Shown: positions 25,523 through 34,762, numbered from the stretch's first letter. The stretch: DNA of 64,000 nucleotides from Aggregatimonas sangjinii (GCF_005943945.1 NZ_CP040710.1:2305001-2369000); one strand, 5' to 3'. The notes: generated by a model not told the origin, from the letters alone. Numbers and translations: made by a program.

Positions 25523-26938
25523 ATGAAGAATATGTATGATTTTGGATTGATAGGTCTTGGTGTAATGGGACGTAATTTTATTTTAAATGTGGCCGATAAC
25601 GGATTTAGCGCCTACGGAAATGATCTTGACCCTGAAAAGGTAGCCGCATTGAAAAAAGAAGGCGGGGATGAAGATCGCGTAAATGCCACAACCGATGTCG
25701 CCACCTTCGTTCAGGCCCTATCACAACCTCGAAAAATAATGATGTTGGTGCCCGCCGGAAAAATCGTGGATTCGGTTATCGAGGGATTACTGCCTCATAT
25801 TGACGAGGGTGATATCATCATAGACGGCGGAAATTCCTTTTTTACCGATACCGATCGCAGGGCCGAATACTTGGCAGAAAAAGGCATTCATTTCTTTGGT
25901 GCAGGTGTTTCTGGAGGTGCCAAGGGCGCACGGAAAGGCCCCAGTATCATGCCGGGCGGATCAAAAGAAGGTTATGCCGCGGTGCAGCCAATCTTCGAGG
26001 CGGTTTCCGCTAAGTACGAAGGAGAACCTTGTGTAGCCTATTTGGGACCTAAATCTGCGGGCAATTATGTAAAAATGGTGCACAATGGTATCGAATATGG
26101 CCTGATGCAGTTGACCTCTGAAATTTACGATTTGTTGAAAAAAGGTGGCGATTACAGTAATTTGGAATTGCATGAACTCTATACCAAGTGGAACGAGGGC
26201 AGGTTACAATCTTTTTTAGTCGAAATCACTTCCAAAATCTTCAGTAAAAAGGATGATTTAAAAATGGGGGAATTGGGCCTTTTGGACCAAATTTCCGATA
26301 AAGCCAAACAAAAAGGAACCGGAAAATGGACGAGCCAGAATGCAATGGATTTGGGTATACCCGTACCTTCCATCGATATAGCCGTGAGCATGCGGGAAAT
26401 ATCGGCTTTGAAAGAGGAGCGTACCCATGCCGATACGCTGTACGACCGCCCCGAAGTCGAGAAAATGGACAAATTGATTCTCGCAGAGCTGGCCGAAAAG
26501 GCACTGTACTTTTCGTTTATAGTGACCTATGCCCAAGGGCTACACCAACTCGCAGATGCCTCGAAGGAGTATGGCTATGAATTGGATATTGCCGTTATCG
26601 CCAAAATATGGCGCGCAGGTTGTATTATTAGAGCGGGATTGTTGGCAGATATTACCGAAGCATTCCAAGCCGATGACCATTTGCCGAATTTATTGGTATC
26701 CCCCTTGTTCACCGAAAAAGTGCAAAGTACGGTAGGTGCCGCGCGAAAGTTGGTTGCCTATGCCGCTACCAATGGCATTCCCTTACCTGGATTGAGCAAT
26801 TCGCTCACCTATTTTGATGCCTATACCAGCACGCGTTTACCCTTGAACCTGATTCAGGCACAGCGTGATTATTTCGGTTCGCATACCTATGAGCGATTGG
26901 ATCGAGAAGGGGTTTTTCATACGGAGTGGGAGGAGTAA
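25523..26938 (+). CDS. gnd: 6-phosphogluconate dehydrogenase (decarboxylating)
   Basis: The 471-residue enzyme has the usual length for the long (dimeric) form. It has the N-terminal NADP-binding motif GLIGLGVMGRNFILNVAD, the substrate segment GAGVSGGAKGARKGPSIMPG and the active-site string NYVKMVHNGIEYG, with Lys184 equivalent to the catalytic Lys183 of the E. coli enzyme. It converts 6-phosphogluconate to ribulose 5-phosphate. Translation could also begin at the Met three codons downstream. The broken DUF2007 gene begins at the next base after its stop, so the two probably shared a transcript. Confidence 0.96.
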   Translation: MKNMYDFGLIGLGVMGRNFILNVADNGFSAYGNDLDPEKVAALKKEGGDEDRVNATTDVATFVQALSQPRKIMMLVPAGKIVDSVIEGLLPHIDEGDIIIDGGNSFFTDTDRRAEYLAEKGIHFFGAGVSGGAKGARKGPSIMPGGSKEGYAAVQPIFEAVSAKYEGEPCVAYLGPKSAGNYVKMVHNGIEYGLMQLTSEIYDLLKKGGDYSNLELHELYTKWNEGRLQSFLVEITSKIFSKKDDLKMGELGLLDQISDKAKQKGTGKWTSQNAMDLGIPVPSIDIAVSMREISALKEERTHADTLYDRPEVEKMDKLILAELAEKALYFSFIVTYAQGLHQLADASKEYGYELDIAVIAKIWRAGCIIRAGLLADITEAFQADDHLPNLLVSPLFTEKVQSTVGAARKLVAYAATNGIPLPGLSNSLTYFDAYTSTRLPLNLIQAQRDYFGSHTYERLDREGVFHTEWEE

Positions 26939-27597
26939 ATGAATCAACAATATTCTATATTCAGAACTTTTCCAATTCTCGAGCAAGCAAAGGAGCTTAA
27001 GGTTTTACTCGATGAGAATGGTATCGATGCTATACTCGGCGACAATGTGCCTCCCGTAGATGTCACCTTTTCTGGAAGTACAATCAATAATTTAATTGAA
27101 GTTCGAATAAAGCAGTCCGACTTCGAAAGAGCAGAGCAAATTCTTGAAAAAATGCGGAAAATATTCTTGATGAAGTAGATCAAGATTATTACTTGTTTGA
27201 CTTTACGGATGAAGAGCTTTATGAAATTTTACTAAAATCAGATGAATAGAATTCTTATGACTACACACTTGCCAAAAAACTATTGGCGTAAAGAGGAAAG
27301 CCAATCGATAACGATATGTTGAATTCTTTGAAAAAAGAGCGTATCAAGCAACTAGCCAAACCGGAAGAAAATCAGAAAGCTTGGATTTTTTGTGGTTATG
27401 TTTTTGCCATCTTTGGAGGCTTTTTAGGTTTAATTATTGGTTATTTTCTTTGGACTGCCGAAAAAACTTTGCCAGATGGAAACAAAGTTTATTCATATTC
27501 CGAAAAAGATAGAAAGCACGGAAAAACCATATTTTTTATTTCAGTGATTATTTTTCCTACTGCACTGTTCTTGAGGGCATTCGGTCCATTTGCATAA
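26939..27597 (+). pseudogene. Broken DUF2007-type membrane protein gene
   Basis: The first 70 codons encode a DUF2007-like domain (YSIFRTFPILEQAKELKVLL). In the A-run at 27147-27152 one base is missing; restoring it joins the frame used downstream. That frame reads NILDEVDQDYYLFDFTDEEL and is interrupted by TAG at 27247-27249 and TAA at 27289-27291. It then continues through MLNSLKKERIKQLAKPEENQ into a membrane helix (GGFLGLIIGYFLW) to the stop at 27597. One gene is thus split by a frameshift and two nonsense codons. Two separate small proteins could still be made (26939-27178 and 27316-27597), but they are remnants. Confidence 0.88.
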
Positions 27598-27606
27598 CTC
27601 AAAGCG

Positions 27607-27957
27607 ATGCCGAAAACACAATACCATATCTACGTTATCGAACTCCATAAAAAAGTGTTTACGGAAAACCGTCGTTTCCGTGAGGCGAATCCACAATTTA
27701 ACGGGGTGCTCGAATGTTTGTATGTCGGCATGACCACTAAAACCCCTAAAGAGCGTTTTCTACAACATAAAACGGGCTATGTCAACAAAAAAGGCCACAA
27801 ACTCTCAGCCAATATCGTTCAGCGATACGGCTCCTATTTACGACCAAGCTTGTACAATCATATCGGTCCCATTACAACCCGTGCAGAGGCCCTGAAAATG
27901 GAAGAAACTTTGGCGTTGGAGCTTCGTCGTAAAAGGTATGCGGTGTGGTTTAATTGA
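27607..27957 (+). CDS. GIY-YIG nuclease-like protein
   Basis: The 116-residue protein has the start YHIYVIEL and, after an insertion of about 25 residues, CLYVGMTTKTPKERFLQHKTG. This resembles the GIY-YIG core (YVIEL standing for GIY, LYVG for YIG), followed by the conserved Arg. A glutamate near the end (KMEETLALELRRKRYAVWFN) could be the metal ligand. Stand-alone proteins of this kind may act on DNA, but the function is unknown. It starts 9 bases after the broken DUF2007 gene and is intact. Confidence 0.65.
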   Translation: MPKTQYHIYVIELHKKVFTENRRFREANPQFNGVLECLYVGMTTKTPKERFLQHKTGYVNKKGHKLSANIVQRYGSYLRPSLYNHIGPITTRAEALKMEETLALELRRKRYAVWFN

Positions 27958-27973
27958 AGTAGAAGCAGGACCG

Positions 27974-28102
27974 ATGTGCTGAAAGGGAAAAGAGCCAAGA
28001 CGGTTAGTCGGCCTCAAGCTGAGCGTATTTCGCTATACGCTTTAGGTATTTTGCGATTAGAAGGCGCAAAGCGATAAGCACATTGGGTAACGTCTATGGC
28101 TC
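27974..28102. repeat. Structured intergenic element with nested inverted repeats
   Basis: Arms ATGTGCT (27974-27980) and AGCACAT (28077-28083), GAGCCAAGACG (27992-28002) and CGTCTATGGCTC (28091-28102, one-base bulge) surround a perfect hairpin GCGTAT-TTCGCT-ATACGC (28023-28040). The arms cross, so not all pair at once. It may be a degenerate palindromic repeat or a bidirectional terminator region between convergent genes. Confidence 0.5.
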
Positions 28103-28143
28103 ATCTTGACGCTTGATTCCAATTGTCTTGTTTCGTTTTTTCG

Positions 28144-28662
28144 CTACCGTGTTCTCTTTGACTTAAAGGTATGCAGAATCCCGAAGTTCAAGGTGGTCCA
28201 TGATGCACCATCCAATTTGATGCTGGTATGGGAAAGGTTGATTTCCGTGTAAGTGCCAAATAGAAAGCCGATGATGGGCCTAAGGTAAAAGCCGCCATCA
28301 TTGCCATCGCTTACACCAAACGCCTGACCTACATCAACGCCAAGCGAGAAGGATTGCGAGGGCCATATTCGTGTCGTTAGGGCCAAGGGCACAAAATCGA
28401 TTGCTTTGTTTCTGACAGCCAATAGGCCGTCTGATTCCACAAAGCTATCTGGAAAACCGTGCACAAGTCCGGTCATCACCCCCATATCGACTACCTGCCC
28501 CAACGCGAACATATATCCGGCATCGGCTCCGACCATAACACTTGAAATATTATTGAAATCGTTATAAGGAAGACCTGCCTGAATGCCCAATTTAAAACCT
28601 TCCTGCGCGTAGGCGCCCATTCCGGACAGGGTGATGAGTAGTATAAAAAGTACTTTTTTCAT
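28144..28662 (-). CDS. Outer membrane beta-barrel protein, small porin-like
   Basis: The 172-residue protein has a signal peptide (cleavage after GAYAQ). Alternating strands are typical of eight-stranded barrels (GFKLGIQAGLPYNDFNNISS, AGYMFALGQVVDMGVMTGLV, FYLRPIIGFLFGTYTEINLS). It has a short C-terminal strand and no aromatic-rich enzyme motif. It belongs to the large, functionally ill-defined group of PorT/OmpA-barrel-like proteins. Single gene on the minus strand, without an obvious operon partner. Confidence 0.7.
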   Translation of the reverse strand: MKKVLFILLITLSGMGAYAQEGFKLGIQAGLPYNDFNNISSVMVGADAGYMFALGQVVDMGVMTGLVHGFPDSFVESDGLLAVRNKAIDFVPLALTTRIWPSQSFSLGVDVGQAFGVSDGNDGGFYLRPIIGFLFGTYTEINLSHTSIKLDGASWTTLNFGILHTFKSKRTR

Positions 28663-28903
28663 GGCTTTGGTTTGATTTGTACTCCAAACCTAAAACCTTC
28701 CTTGCTGGAATTTCAATTTTTGTTGTAAAAGTGGTTAAAATGGATGTGGAGGGTGAAGAAATTGATATGATGTCTTTTTGTCAAGTATGAATAACCTATA
28801 GTAAACCTATCCCTAGATGGTTAGAGCCTCAGCAAGGTCATGGGGAAAATACTTTTTTGACCCGCCAAACGTTAATTGACTACCACCCAAGCAATACGTC
28901 AAG

Positions 28904-29692
28904 ATGAAAACCTACACTTTTGCACTTCTGCTTTTATTTTTATCTTCCTGCACCAAGGATAATTCCGAACCTATCGCAACCGAAGAGGAAAAGAATACTG
29001 ATTTCATCTCTAATTTCGATGATTTCGATGGTAGTGGTCCGCTGGTCGGATACACTACCAATAACGAGTCCGCCTTACCACAAGTAACGCAATCCGATAA
29101 TAGGTATCACGCCTTGCTTACGGATAATACCAATAACATTACTTTACATTTCAACGAGGTACAGGGAAGATTGGATGCCAAGCTATTGTCATTCCCTTTC
29201 GAATTTGTAGCACGAAATATAGGAATCGGTACGGTTTCGGATTCTCAGACAGCCCCTGCCTCAGATGAAAATCCTTATATTTTTTCAGGTGTACAGGTAC
29301 ATGTAGCGAATTTAAATTCTGTCAACTCATCACACGTCGTGGTTGGTCACAGGGGGCCTACGGGCTTCACAATTGAAGGAAAAAATACGTTAAACGGTGC
29401 TTCTTCTGTAAATGACACAGGTGAAAACACCGCTCCTAGCGGTAGAGCGGACATTAGGATAGTCGGAAATGAAGATCGTACTTTAACCGTATACTGGCAA
29501 ACTCCCAACGTCAATTATCAAGAAAACCTTGATAATTGGACAATGTACAAAGGCACCGGCAAGCTACCCGGGACAGCCCCAGAGTACGGAAATTCAGTCT
29601 ACGTAGGGCTTATTACCTATGCATTTGGCACTAAGGGCATTCCTTTTGTAGGCACCTGTGATGCTATCGAGATAAATAGCGTACCAGACTGA
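28904..29692 (+). CDS. Lipoprotein, possible lectin-like jelly roll
   Basis: The 262-residue protein has a lipoprotein signal (FLSSC, Cys16) and an acidic linker. A beta-rich body includes SGVQVHVANLNSVNSSHVVV and DIRIVGNEDRTLTVYWQTPN, suggestive of a concanavalin-like sandwich. No catalytic motif was recognised and I cannot name a family. It is convergent with carB (25 bases between stops) and stands alone. It could bind a glycan at the cell surface, but that is only a guess from fold features. Confidence 0.6.
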   Translation: MKTYTFALLLLFLSSCTKDNSEPIATEEEKNTDFISNFDDFDGSGPLVGYTTNNESALPQVTQSDNRYHALLTDNTNNITLHFNEVQGRLDAKLLSFPFEFVARNIGIGTVSDSQTAPASDENPYIFSGVQVHVANLNSVNSSHVVVGHRGPTGFTIEGKNTLNGASSVNDTGENTAPSGRADIRIVGNEDRTLTVYWQTPNVNYQENLDNWTMYKGTGKLPGTAPEYGNSVYVGLITYAFGTKGIPFVGTCDAIEINSVPD

Positions 29693-29717
29693 TTGCCTTC
29701 CTACGACCACATTGCAT

Positions 29718-32570
29718 TTACTTGCTCAGATACATTTTTCTACGCCCGTACAAATCGTAGAAATCATCGTCTTTTAGGCTATCGATAAACAATATGCTTT
29801 CGCCCGTACTTTTCATTTCAGGACCTAAATTCTTGTTTACGTTCGGGAATTTGTTGAAAGAGAACACCGGTTGTTTGATGGCAAAACCTTCCAATTCCGG
29901 TTTAAAATCGAAATCCCTTACTTTTTTCTCCCCCAACATCACCTTGGTCGCATAATTTACATACGGTTCTTTGTATGCTTTTGCAATAAAAGGTACGGTA
30001 CGGGATGCCCTTGGGTTGGCCTCAATGATATAGACCGTATCGTCCTTAATGGCAAATTGTATATTGATCAAACCGACTGTATTCAAGGCTAAAGCGATTT
30101 TTTTGGTATGGTCCTTTATTTGTTGCATAACGAACTCGCCCAGATTAAAAGGAGGAAGCGTCGCATTGGAATCACCCGAATGAATTCCACAAGGCTCGAT
30201 ATGTTCCATGATACCGATGATATAAACTTCTTCCCCATCACAAATGGCATCGGCCTCTGCTTCGATTGCCCCATCCAAATAATGGTCTAACAGCAATTTG
30301 TTGTTCGGTATTTTACGAAGCAAGTCCACGACATGTGCTTCCAATTCCTCTTTGTTGATTACGATTTTCATCCCTTGCCCACCCAAAACATAAGAAGGCC
30401 TGATCAATAAGGGGAAATCAAGTTTATCGGCCAGTAGCAAGGCTTCGTCTGCCGTTTCGGCCACTCCGAATTCAGGGAAAGGAATATTGTTTTCCTTCAA
30501 CATTTCAGAAAAGCTACCGCGATCTTCGGCCAAATCGAGCGATTCGAAACTGGTGCCGATGATTTTGATTCCGTATTTCGAAAGTTTTTCAGCCAATTTC
30601 AAAGCGGTTTGTCCGCCTAATTGTACGATAACGCCTTCTGGCTTCTCATGCCGAATGATATCATAAATATGTTCCCAAAAAACCGGTTCAAAATATAGCT
30701 TATCCGCCGTGTCAAAATCGGTGGAGACCGTTTCGGGGTTGCAGTTGATCATGATGGTCTCGTATCCACATTCCGCGGCAGCTAGCACCCCGTGAACACA
30801 ACAATAATCGAATTCGATGCCCTGCCCTATTCTATTTGGACCGGAGCCCAGCACAACGATTTTCTTTTTATCGCTAACAATACTGTCATTGGCGACATAG
30901 CGTTCCCCATCGGGCGTCTCGATTTCGGCTTCGAAAGTAGAATAATAATACGGTGTCATAGCCTTGAACTCAGCTGCGCAGGTATCGACCAACTTGTACA
31001 CACGGTTCACGTTCAATTCTTCCCGTTTGTTATAAACCTCGCTTTCGTAGCAATCGAGCATGTGTGCGATTTGTCGATCGGCGAATCCCTTTTGTTTGGC
31101 TTCCAACAACAAATCCTTCGATAAACTGGCAATAGTATATTTAGAGATTTCCTTTTCTAGGTGATGCAGTTCTTCGTATTGTTTTAAAAACCACATGTCT
31201 ATTTTCGTAATCTCATGGATACGACTCAGCGGAATCCCCATTTGAATCGCATCGTAGATAACAAAAACCCTATCCCAGCTCGGAACGGTCAGTTTTTGAA
31301 TAATCTGCTCATAGTCTTTGTAGCCCTTTCCATCGGCTCCCAGGCCGTTTCTTTTGATTTCGAGTGATTGTGTGGCCTTGTGTAATGCTTCTTGAAAAGA
31401 TCGCCCAATACCCATCACCTCGCCAACCGATTTCATTTGAAGTCCCAAGGTTCTATCGGATCCTTCGAACTTATCGAAATTCCAACGAGGAATCTTTACG
31501 ATTACATAATCCAAAGTCGGTTCGAACAGGGCCGAGGTAGATTTTGTAATTTGATTGTCCAACTCATCCAAAGTGTACCCTATTGCCAGTTTTGTGGCGA
31601 TTTTCGCAATGGGATATCCAGTGGCTTTTGACGCCAACGCCGAGGAACGTGAAACCCTAGGGTTGATTTCAATCGCGATGATATCTTCCTTTTCGTCAGG
31701 ACTCACCGCAAACTGTACGTTACATCCCCCTTCAAAATCACCGATACTACGCATCATGTGGATGGCCATATCCCGCATTTTCTGGTAGGTCTTATCTGAG
31801 AGTGTCATCGCAGGGGCAACCGTAATGGAATCCCCGGTATGTATGCCCATGGGATCCATATTTTCAATAGCACATATGATGACCACGTTATCGTTTCGGT
31901 CGCGCAGTAATTCCAATTCAAATTCCTTCCAACCCATCATGGCCTTATCGATCATGACCTCGTGGATAGGAGAGATTTCCAAGCCACGGCTTAAAAGTTC
32001 ATCGAAATCTTTGGGGTCATAGACTATAGAAGCTCCCGCCCCACCCAGGGTATAAGAAGCCCTGATGACCAAGGGAAAGCCAAATTCCTGAGCGATTTCT
32101 TTACCTTTTAGAAAAGAGGTAGCCGTTGCCTGTGGAGCCATGCCGACCCCGATTTCCAACATCAGTTCACGAAATTTCTCCCGATCTTCGGTGATGTTGA
32201 TGGCATTGATATCCACTCCGATCATATCCACATCAAAATCATCCCAAATACCCTTTTCATCCGCCTCGATACAAAGGTTTAAAGCAGTCTGTCCTCCCAT
32301 CGTAGGCAGTACGGCATCGATATTCGGATGTTTCTTCAAAATTTCGATTATCGATTTGGTCGTAAGCGGCTTCAGGTAAACATAATCCGCCATAGAGGGG
32401 TCCGTCATTATCGTTGCGGGATTACTGTTGATTAAAATGGTCTCGATACCATCTTCACGCAGCGAACGCAAGGATTGCGAACCTGCATAATCGAATTCGC
32501 AGGCTTGACCGATTACAATCGGACCTGAACCAATAATCAAAACGGACTTTAAATCTTCTCTTTTCGGCAT
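29718..32570 (-). CDS. carB: Carbamoyl-phosphate synthase large subunit
   Basis: The 950-residue protein has both ATP-grasp halves. The first begins SVLIIGSGPIVIGQACEFDY and the second KIVVLGSGPNRIGQGIEFDY. Each carries ERYV/NPRASR-type active-site strings (IAIEINPRVSRSSALASKAT; YIIEANPRASRTVPFIAKAY). It makes carbamoyl phosphate for pyrimidine and arginine synthesis with the CarA subunit, which is not in this window. E. coli CarB has 1073 residues. The missing 120 correspond to the C-terminal MGS-like allosteric domain, so control by UMP/ornithine through that domain should be absent. I recall this short form being normal in Flavobacteriia. Confidence 0.95.
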   Translation of the reverse strand: MPKREDLKSVLIIGSGPIVIGQACEFDYAGSQSLRSLREDGIETILINSNPATIMTDPSMADYVYLKPLTTKSIIEILKKHPNIDAVLPTMGGQTALNLCIEADEKGIWDDFDVDMIGVDINAINITEDREKFRELMLEIGVGMAPQATATSFLKGKEIAQEFGFPLVIRASYTLGGAGASIVYDPKDFDELLSRGLEISPIHEVMIDKAMMGWKEFELELLRDRNDNVVIICAIENMDPMGIHTGDSITVAPAMTLSDKTYQKMRDMAIHMMRSIGDFEGGCNVQFAVSPDEKEDIIAIEINPRVSRSSALASKATGYPIAKIATKLAIGYTLDELDNQITKSTSALFEPTLDYVIVKIPRWNFDKFEGSDRTLGLQMKSVGEVMGIGRSFQEALHKATQSLEIKRNGLGADGKGYKDYEQIIQKLTVPSWDRVFVIYDAIQMGIPLSRIHEITKIDMWFLKQYEELHHLEKEISKYTIASLSKDLLLEAKQKGFADRQIAHMLDCYESEVYNKREELNVNRVYKLVDTCAAEFKAMTPYYYSTFEAEIETPDGERYVANDSIVSDKKKIVVLGSGPNRIGQGIEFDYCCVHGVLAAAECGYETIMINCNPETVSTDFDTADKLYFEPVFWEHIYDIIRHEKPEGVIVQLGGQTALKLAEKLSKYGIKIIGTSFESLDLAEDRGSFSEMLKENNIPFPEFGVAETADEALLLADKLDFPLLIRPSYVLGGQGMKIVINKEELEAHVVDLLRKIPNNKLLLDHYLDGAIEAEADAICDGEEVYIIGIMEHIEPCGIHSGDSNATLPPFNLGEFVMQQIKDHTKKIALALNTVGLINIQFAIKDDTVYIIEANPRASRTVPFIAKAYKEPYVNYATKVMLGEKKVRDFDFKPELEGFAIKQPVFSFNKFPNVNKNLGPEMKSTGESILFIDSLKDDDFYDLYGRRKMYLSK

Positions 32571-32624
32571 GTTCTTTTATGTACTTTAAGTGTTGATATA
32601 TTAAGAGTTTCTGGTGTTTAGGCA

Positions 32625-32660
32625 TAAAAAAAAAGGTGCTACTTTCGGAAAAGTAACACC
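32625..32660 (-). terminator. Rho-independent terminator of rpmH
   Basis: On the minus strand GGTGTTACTTT pairs with AAAGTAGCACC (one G-U pair) and is followed by a run of nine or ten T. It sits between the rpmH stop and the carB start, so carB needs its own promoter. Confidence 0.85.
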
Positions 32661-32686
32661 TCAATATTTTTAAAATATAGAATCAT

Positions 32687-32854
32687 TTATTTTTTGTGTC
32701 GTGGTTCGGAAGATACACTAAGTTTCTTTCTACCCTTGGCCCTTCTTCTGGCAAGAACTTTTCTTCCATTTACGGATGCCATGCGCTCTCTAAAACCATG
32801 TTTATTCCTTCTCTTTCGCTTTGACGGCTGATATGTTCTCTTTTGTCCGGGCAT
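32687..32854 (-). CDS. rpmH: 50S ribosomal protein L34
   Basis: Translating the minus strand from the ATG at 32854 gives 55 residues: [20 protein letters not shown], then [20 protein letters not shown] and [15 protein letters not shown]. This is a clear L34, a small basic protein of the large ribosomal subunit. It is 55 rather than the more usual 51-53 residues because of a short N-terminal extension. It has a strong promoter upstream and its own terminator, and so is a single-gene unit. dnaA and rnpA are not adjacent, unlike in many Gram-positive and gamma-proteobacterial genomes. Confidence 0.97.
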   Translation of the reverse strand: MPGQKRTYQPSKRKRRNKHGFRERMASVNGRKVLARRRAKGRKKLSVSSEPRHKK

Positions 32855-32912
32855 TTTTTAAACCTTTTCGTTGTTTTTTGATGTTCTAAGGAATACTCCG
32901 TAAAACTGGGCG

Positions 32913-32943
32913 CAAATATACGAAGAGTTTTCGCTTTGCCAAA
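32913..32943 (-). promoter_or_regulatory. Perfect Bacteroidota-type promoter of rpmH
   Basis: Read on the minus strand this is TTTG (32943-32940), a 19-base spacer, then TATATTTG (32920-32913). It matches the consensus TTTG-N19-TAnnTTTG exactly. The predicted start leaves a leader of about 50 bases before rpmH. It is the best evidence in the window for the sigma-A (SigABfr-like) promoter type of Bacteroidota. Confidence 0.85.
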
Positions 32944-33000
32944 CACTATATAAAAAATAATTTATGACCATCCGCCGCAGACCAACTGATGCGTTTTTAC

Positions 33001-33008
33001 TACTTTTG
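33001..33008 (+). promoter_or_regulatory. Putative -7 box upstream of the DUF6263 gene
   Basis: TACTTTTG fits TAnnTTTG and lies 20 bases before the ATG at 33029, leaving a short leader. No convincing -33 box is present. Confidence 0.45.
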
Positions 33009-33028
33009 CCCCTTCAGAACAAAACCTT

Positions 33029-33925
33029 ATGAAAACTCTTTTTAACATACTTTTTTCAGTTGTCTTAGGAGCTTTTTGCAGCGCGCAAACGGCCTTAGGC
33101 TATATCTTGAAAAAAGATGATGTCTTCGTCGTGAAACAGGATGCAAAGCAAGTAATCGTGCAAACGATTGACGGGGCGGCCCACGAAATAACGAATAACC
33201 TGAACGGCATACTCGAATTCCGGGTTACGGATACCAACGAAACAAACTATCACATCGCAATGCGTTTTAAGGACTTGAACCTGAAAATGACCTCGAGTAT
33301 TCAGGGTGAACTGATGAATGTTCGAGCGAAGGAAGTCATCGAAGACGACTTGCAATCAAAGATTTTCAACAGTCTTTTAGATGTGCCCGTAGCACTTACC
33401 CTTGCTAAAAATGGTGATATCGTTACCATTTCAGGAGGAGACAGTCTTATTACTAAAATGGTGCAAGCTTCAGGCATTGCAGATGATTTTCAAATGAACA
33501 TGATGAAAAAGGGCCTAGAAAAAGAATTTGGTTCACAGGCCTTGTCGGACAGTTACGAACAAATGACGTATATCTATCCCCAAAACGAGGTTGCGATCGG
33601 GGATTCATGGGAAAATGAATACACCGGAAAGTTAAATGCCAAAAATAAATGGACTCTTGAAGCCATCAGCGAAGAGAATACAACCATTAGCGGAACAGCG
33701 AAGGTCGTGATGCATGTAGTGGATGAGGCCAACAATATGAAGCTTAACGGAACACAGCGCACCAGGATAACCGCTGACCGTACCTCGGGTTTCCTGCAAC
33801 TAATGACGGTAGAGGGTGAAGCCAGAGGAACAGCTACCATGGCACAACTGGGCGATACGGAAATCCCCACTTCCATTTCATCGACTATAACGTACAAATT
33901 AATCAATCAATATCATGTTCAATAA
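33029..33925 (+). CDS. DUF6263 family exported protein
   Basis: The 298-residue protein has a signal peptide (cleavage after FCSAQ) and long alternating strands typical of a lipocalin- or barrel-like extracytoplasmic fold. These include YILKKDDVFVVKQDAKQVIV, PVALTLAKNGDIVTISGGDS and AVGDSWENEY-like IGDSWENEYTGKLNAKNKWT. I assign it to DUF6263 from the DxW and tail patterns; no function is known. It overlaps the next gene by 11 bases, which suggests coupled translation with a TPR-like membrane protein. Confidence 0.7.
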   Translation: MKTLFNILFSVVLGAFCSAQTALGYILKKDDVFVVKQDAKQVIVQTIDGAAHEITNNLNGILEFRVTDTNETNYHIAMRFKDLNLKMTSSIQGELMNVRAKEVIEDDLQSKIFNSLLDVPVALTLAKNGDIVTISGGDSLITKMVQASGIADDFQMNMMKKGLEKEFGSQALSDSYEQMTYIYPQNEVAIGDSWENEYTGKLNAKNKWTLEAISEENTTISGTAKVVMHVVDEANNMKLNGTQRTRITADRTSGFLQLMTVEGEARGTATMAQLGDTEIPTSISSTITYKLINQYHVQ

Positions 33926-34430
33926 AACGTTCAAACTTATTATCGCCGTTTTGATCATCGGTTTTGCCGGATATCAATTTTATGAAGGGAATATCGGCAA
34001 CGGTATTTTTCTCATCCTACTCTCGTTAATTTTCATATTTCTATATTTTAGGAACGAAATGATTTTGTTGGCCTTTCTAAGAATGCGGAAGCAGGATTTG
34101 GTGGGGACACAAAAATGGCTCGATAAAATCAACAATCCGGAAGCGGCGTTGACGACCAAACAACAGGGGTATTACAACTACTTGCATGGAATCATTCATT
34201 CTCAAAAGAACCTCACACAGGCCGAAAAATATTTCAAAAAAGCCTTAAAACTTGGACTTACGATGGATTATGACGTTGCTATGGCCAAATTGAGCCTTGC
34301 GGGCATCGCCATGCAAAAACGTCGCAAACGCGAGGCTACTACCCTATTACAAGAGGCTAAAAAACTGGACAAAAACCAGATGCTTACGGAACAAATAAAA
34401 ATGATGCAGCAGCAGATGAAAAAGATTTAG
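33915..34430 (+). CDS. Membrane protein with C-terminal TPR-like repeats
   Basis: The 171-residue protein has two N-terminal transmembrane helices (about 6-22 and 28-48: FKLIIAVLIIGFAGYQFY; IFLILLSLIFIFLYF) and a cytosolic helical part of about 120 residues. The latter is TPR-like (GYYNYLHGIIHSQKNLTQAE, AEKYFKKALKLGLTMDYDVA). TPR parts usually mediate protein contacts. It overlaps the DUF6263 gene by 11 bases, so the two probably work together at the envelope. Exact role unknown. It is followed by a strong bidirectional terminator after a 230-base gap. Confidence 0.7.
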   Translation: MFNKTFKLIIAVLIIGFAGYQFYEGNIGNGIFLILLSLIFIFLYFRNEMILLAFLRMRKQDLVGTQKWLDKINNPEAALTTKQQGYYNYLHGIIHSQKNLTQAEKYFKKALKLGLTMDYDVAMAKLSLAGIAMQKRRKREATTLLQEAKKLDKNQMLTEQIKMMQQQMKKI

Positions 34431-34664
34431 TGGACGATCTTGAGTATGCCGTGGCAGTGTTCGGTTGGCGGTTATGGTCAGGGGTTTGATCGACAGCCAA
34501 GATTTAAACCAAACCTAACGCAAACTTGCCCGATTAGCCTTCCGGCGGGCTTGGTAACACCTTCATAAAGCCATATGCCAGCTCTGCTTAATCTCCTGCG
34601 GCGCACAGATGGAGGAAAGCGGGAACTGGGTTATTTACGTAAGATTATAAACTGGCGTTAAAAT
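34431..34664. other. Intergenic stretch without a gene
   Basis: Together with the terminator that follows, this makes a 332-base gap. It holds a GCCCG...CGGGC hairpin around 34537-34559 and otherwise nothing I can identify. No small gene with a plausible start was found. Confidence 0.4.
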
Positions 34665-34705
34665 AAAAAGATAGCCCTTCAAAAAATTTGAAGGGCTATC
34701 TTTTT
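34665..34705. terminator. Strong bidirectional terminator
   Basis: A 19-bp perfect stem (AAAAAGATAGCCCTTCAAA with its complement) has a three-base loop and A/T runs on both sides. It serves both the plus-strand TPR-like gene and the convergent lytic transglycosylase gene. Confidence 0.93.
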
Positions 34706-34762
34706 ACAGGGTAATGACCGTTAAGCTAACTGAACAATGCCACTGCTAACTGAAATCTTTTC

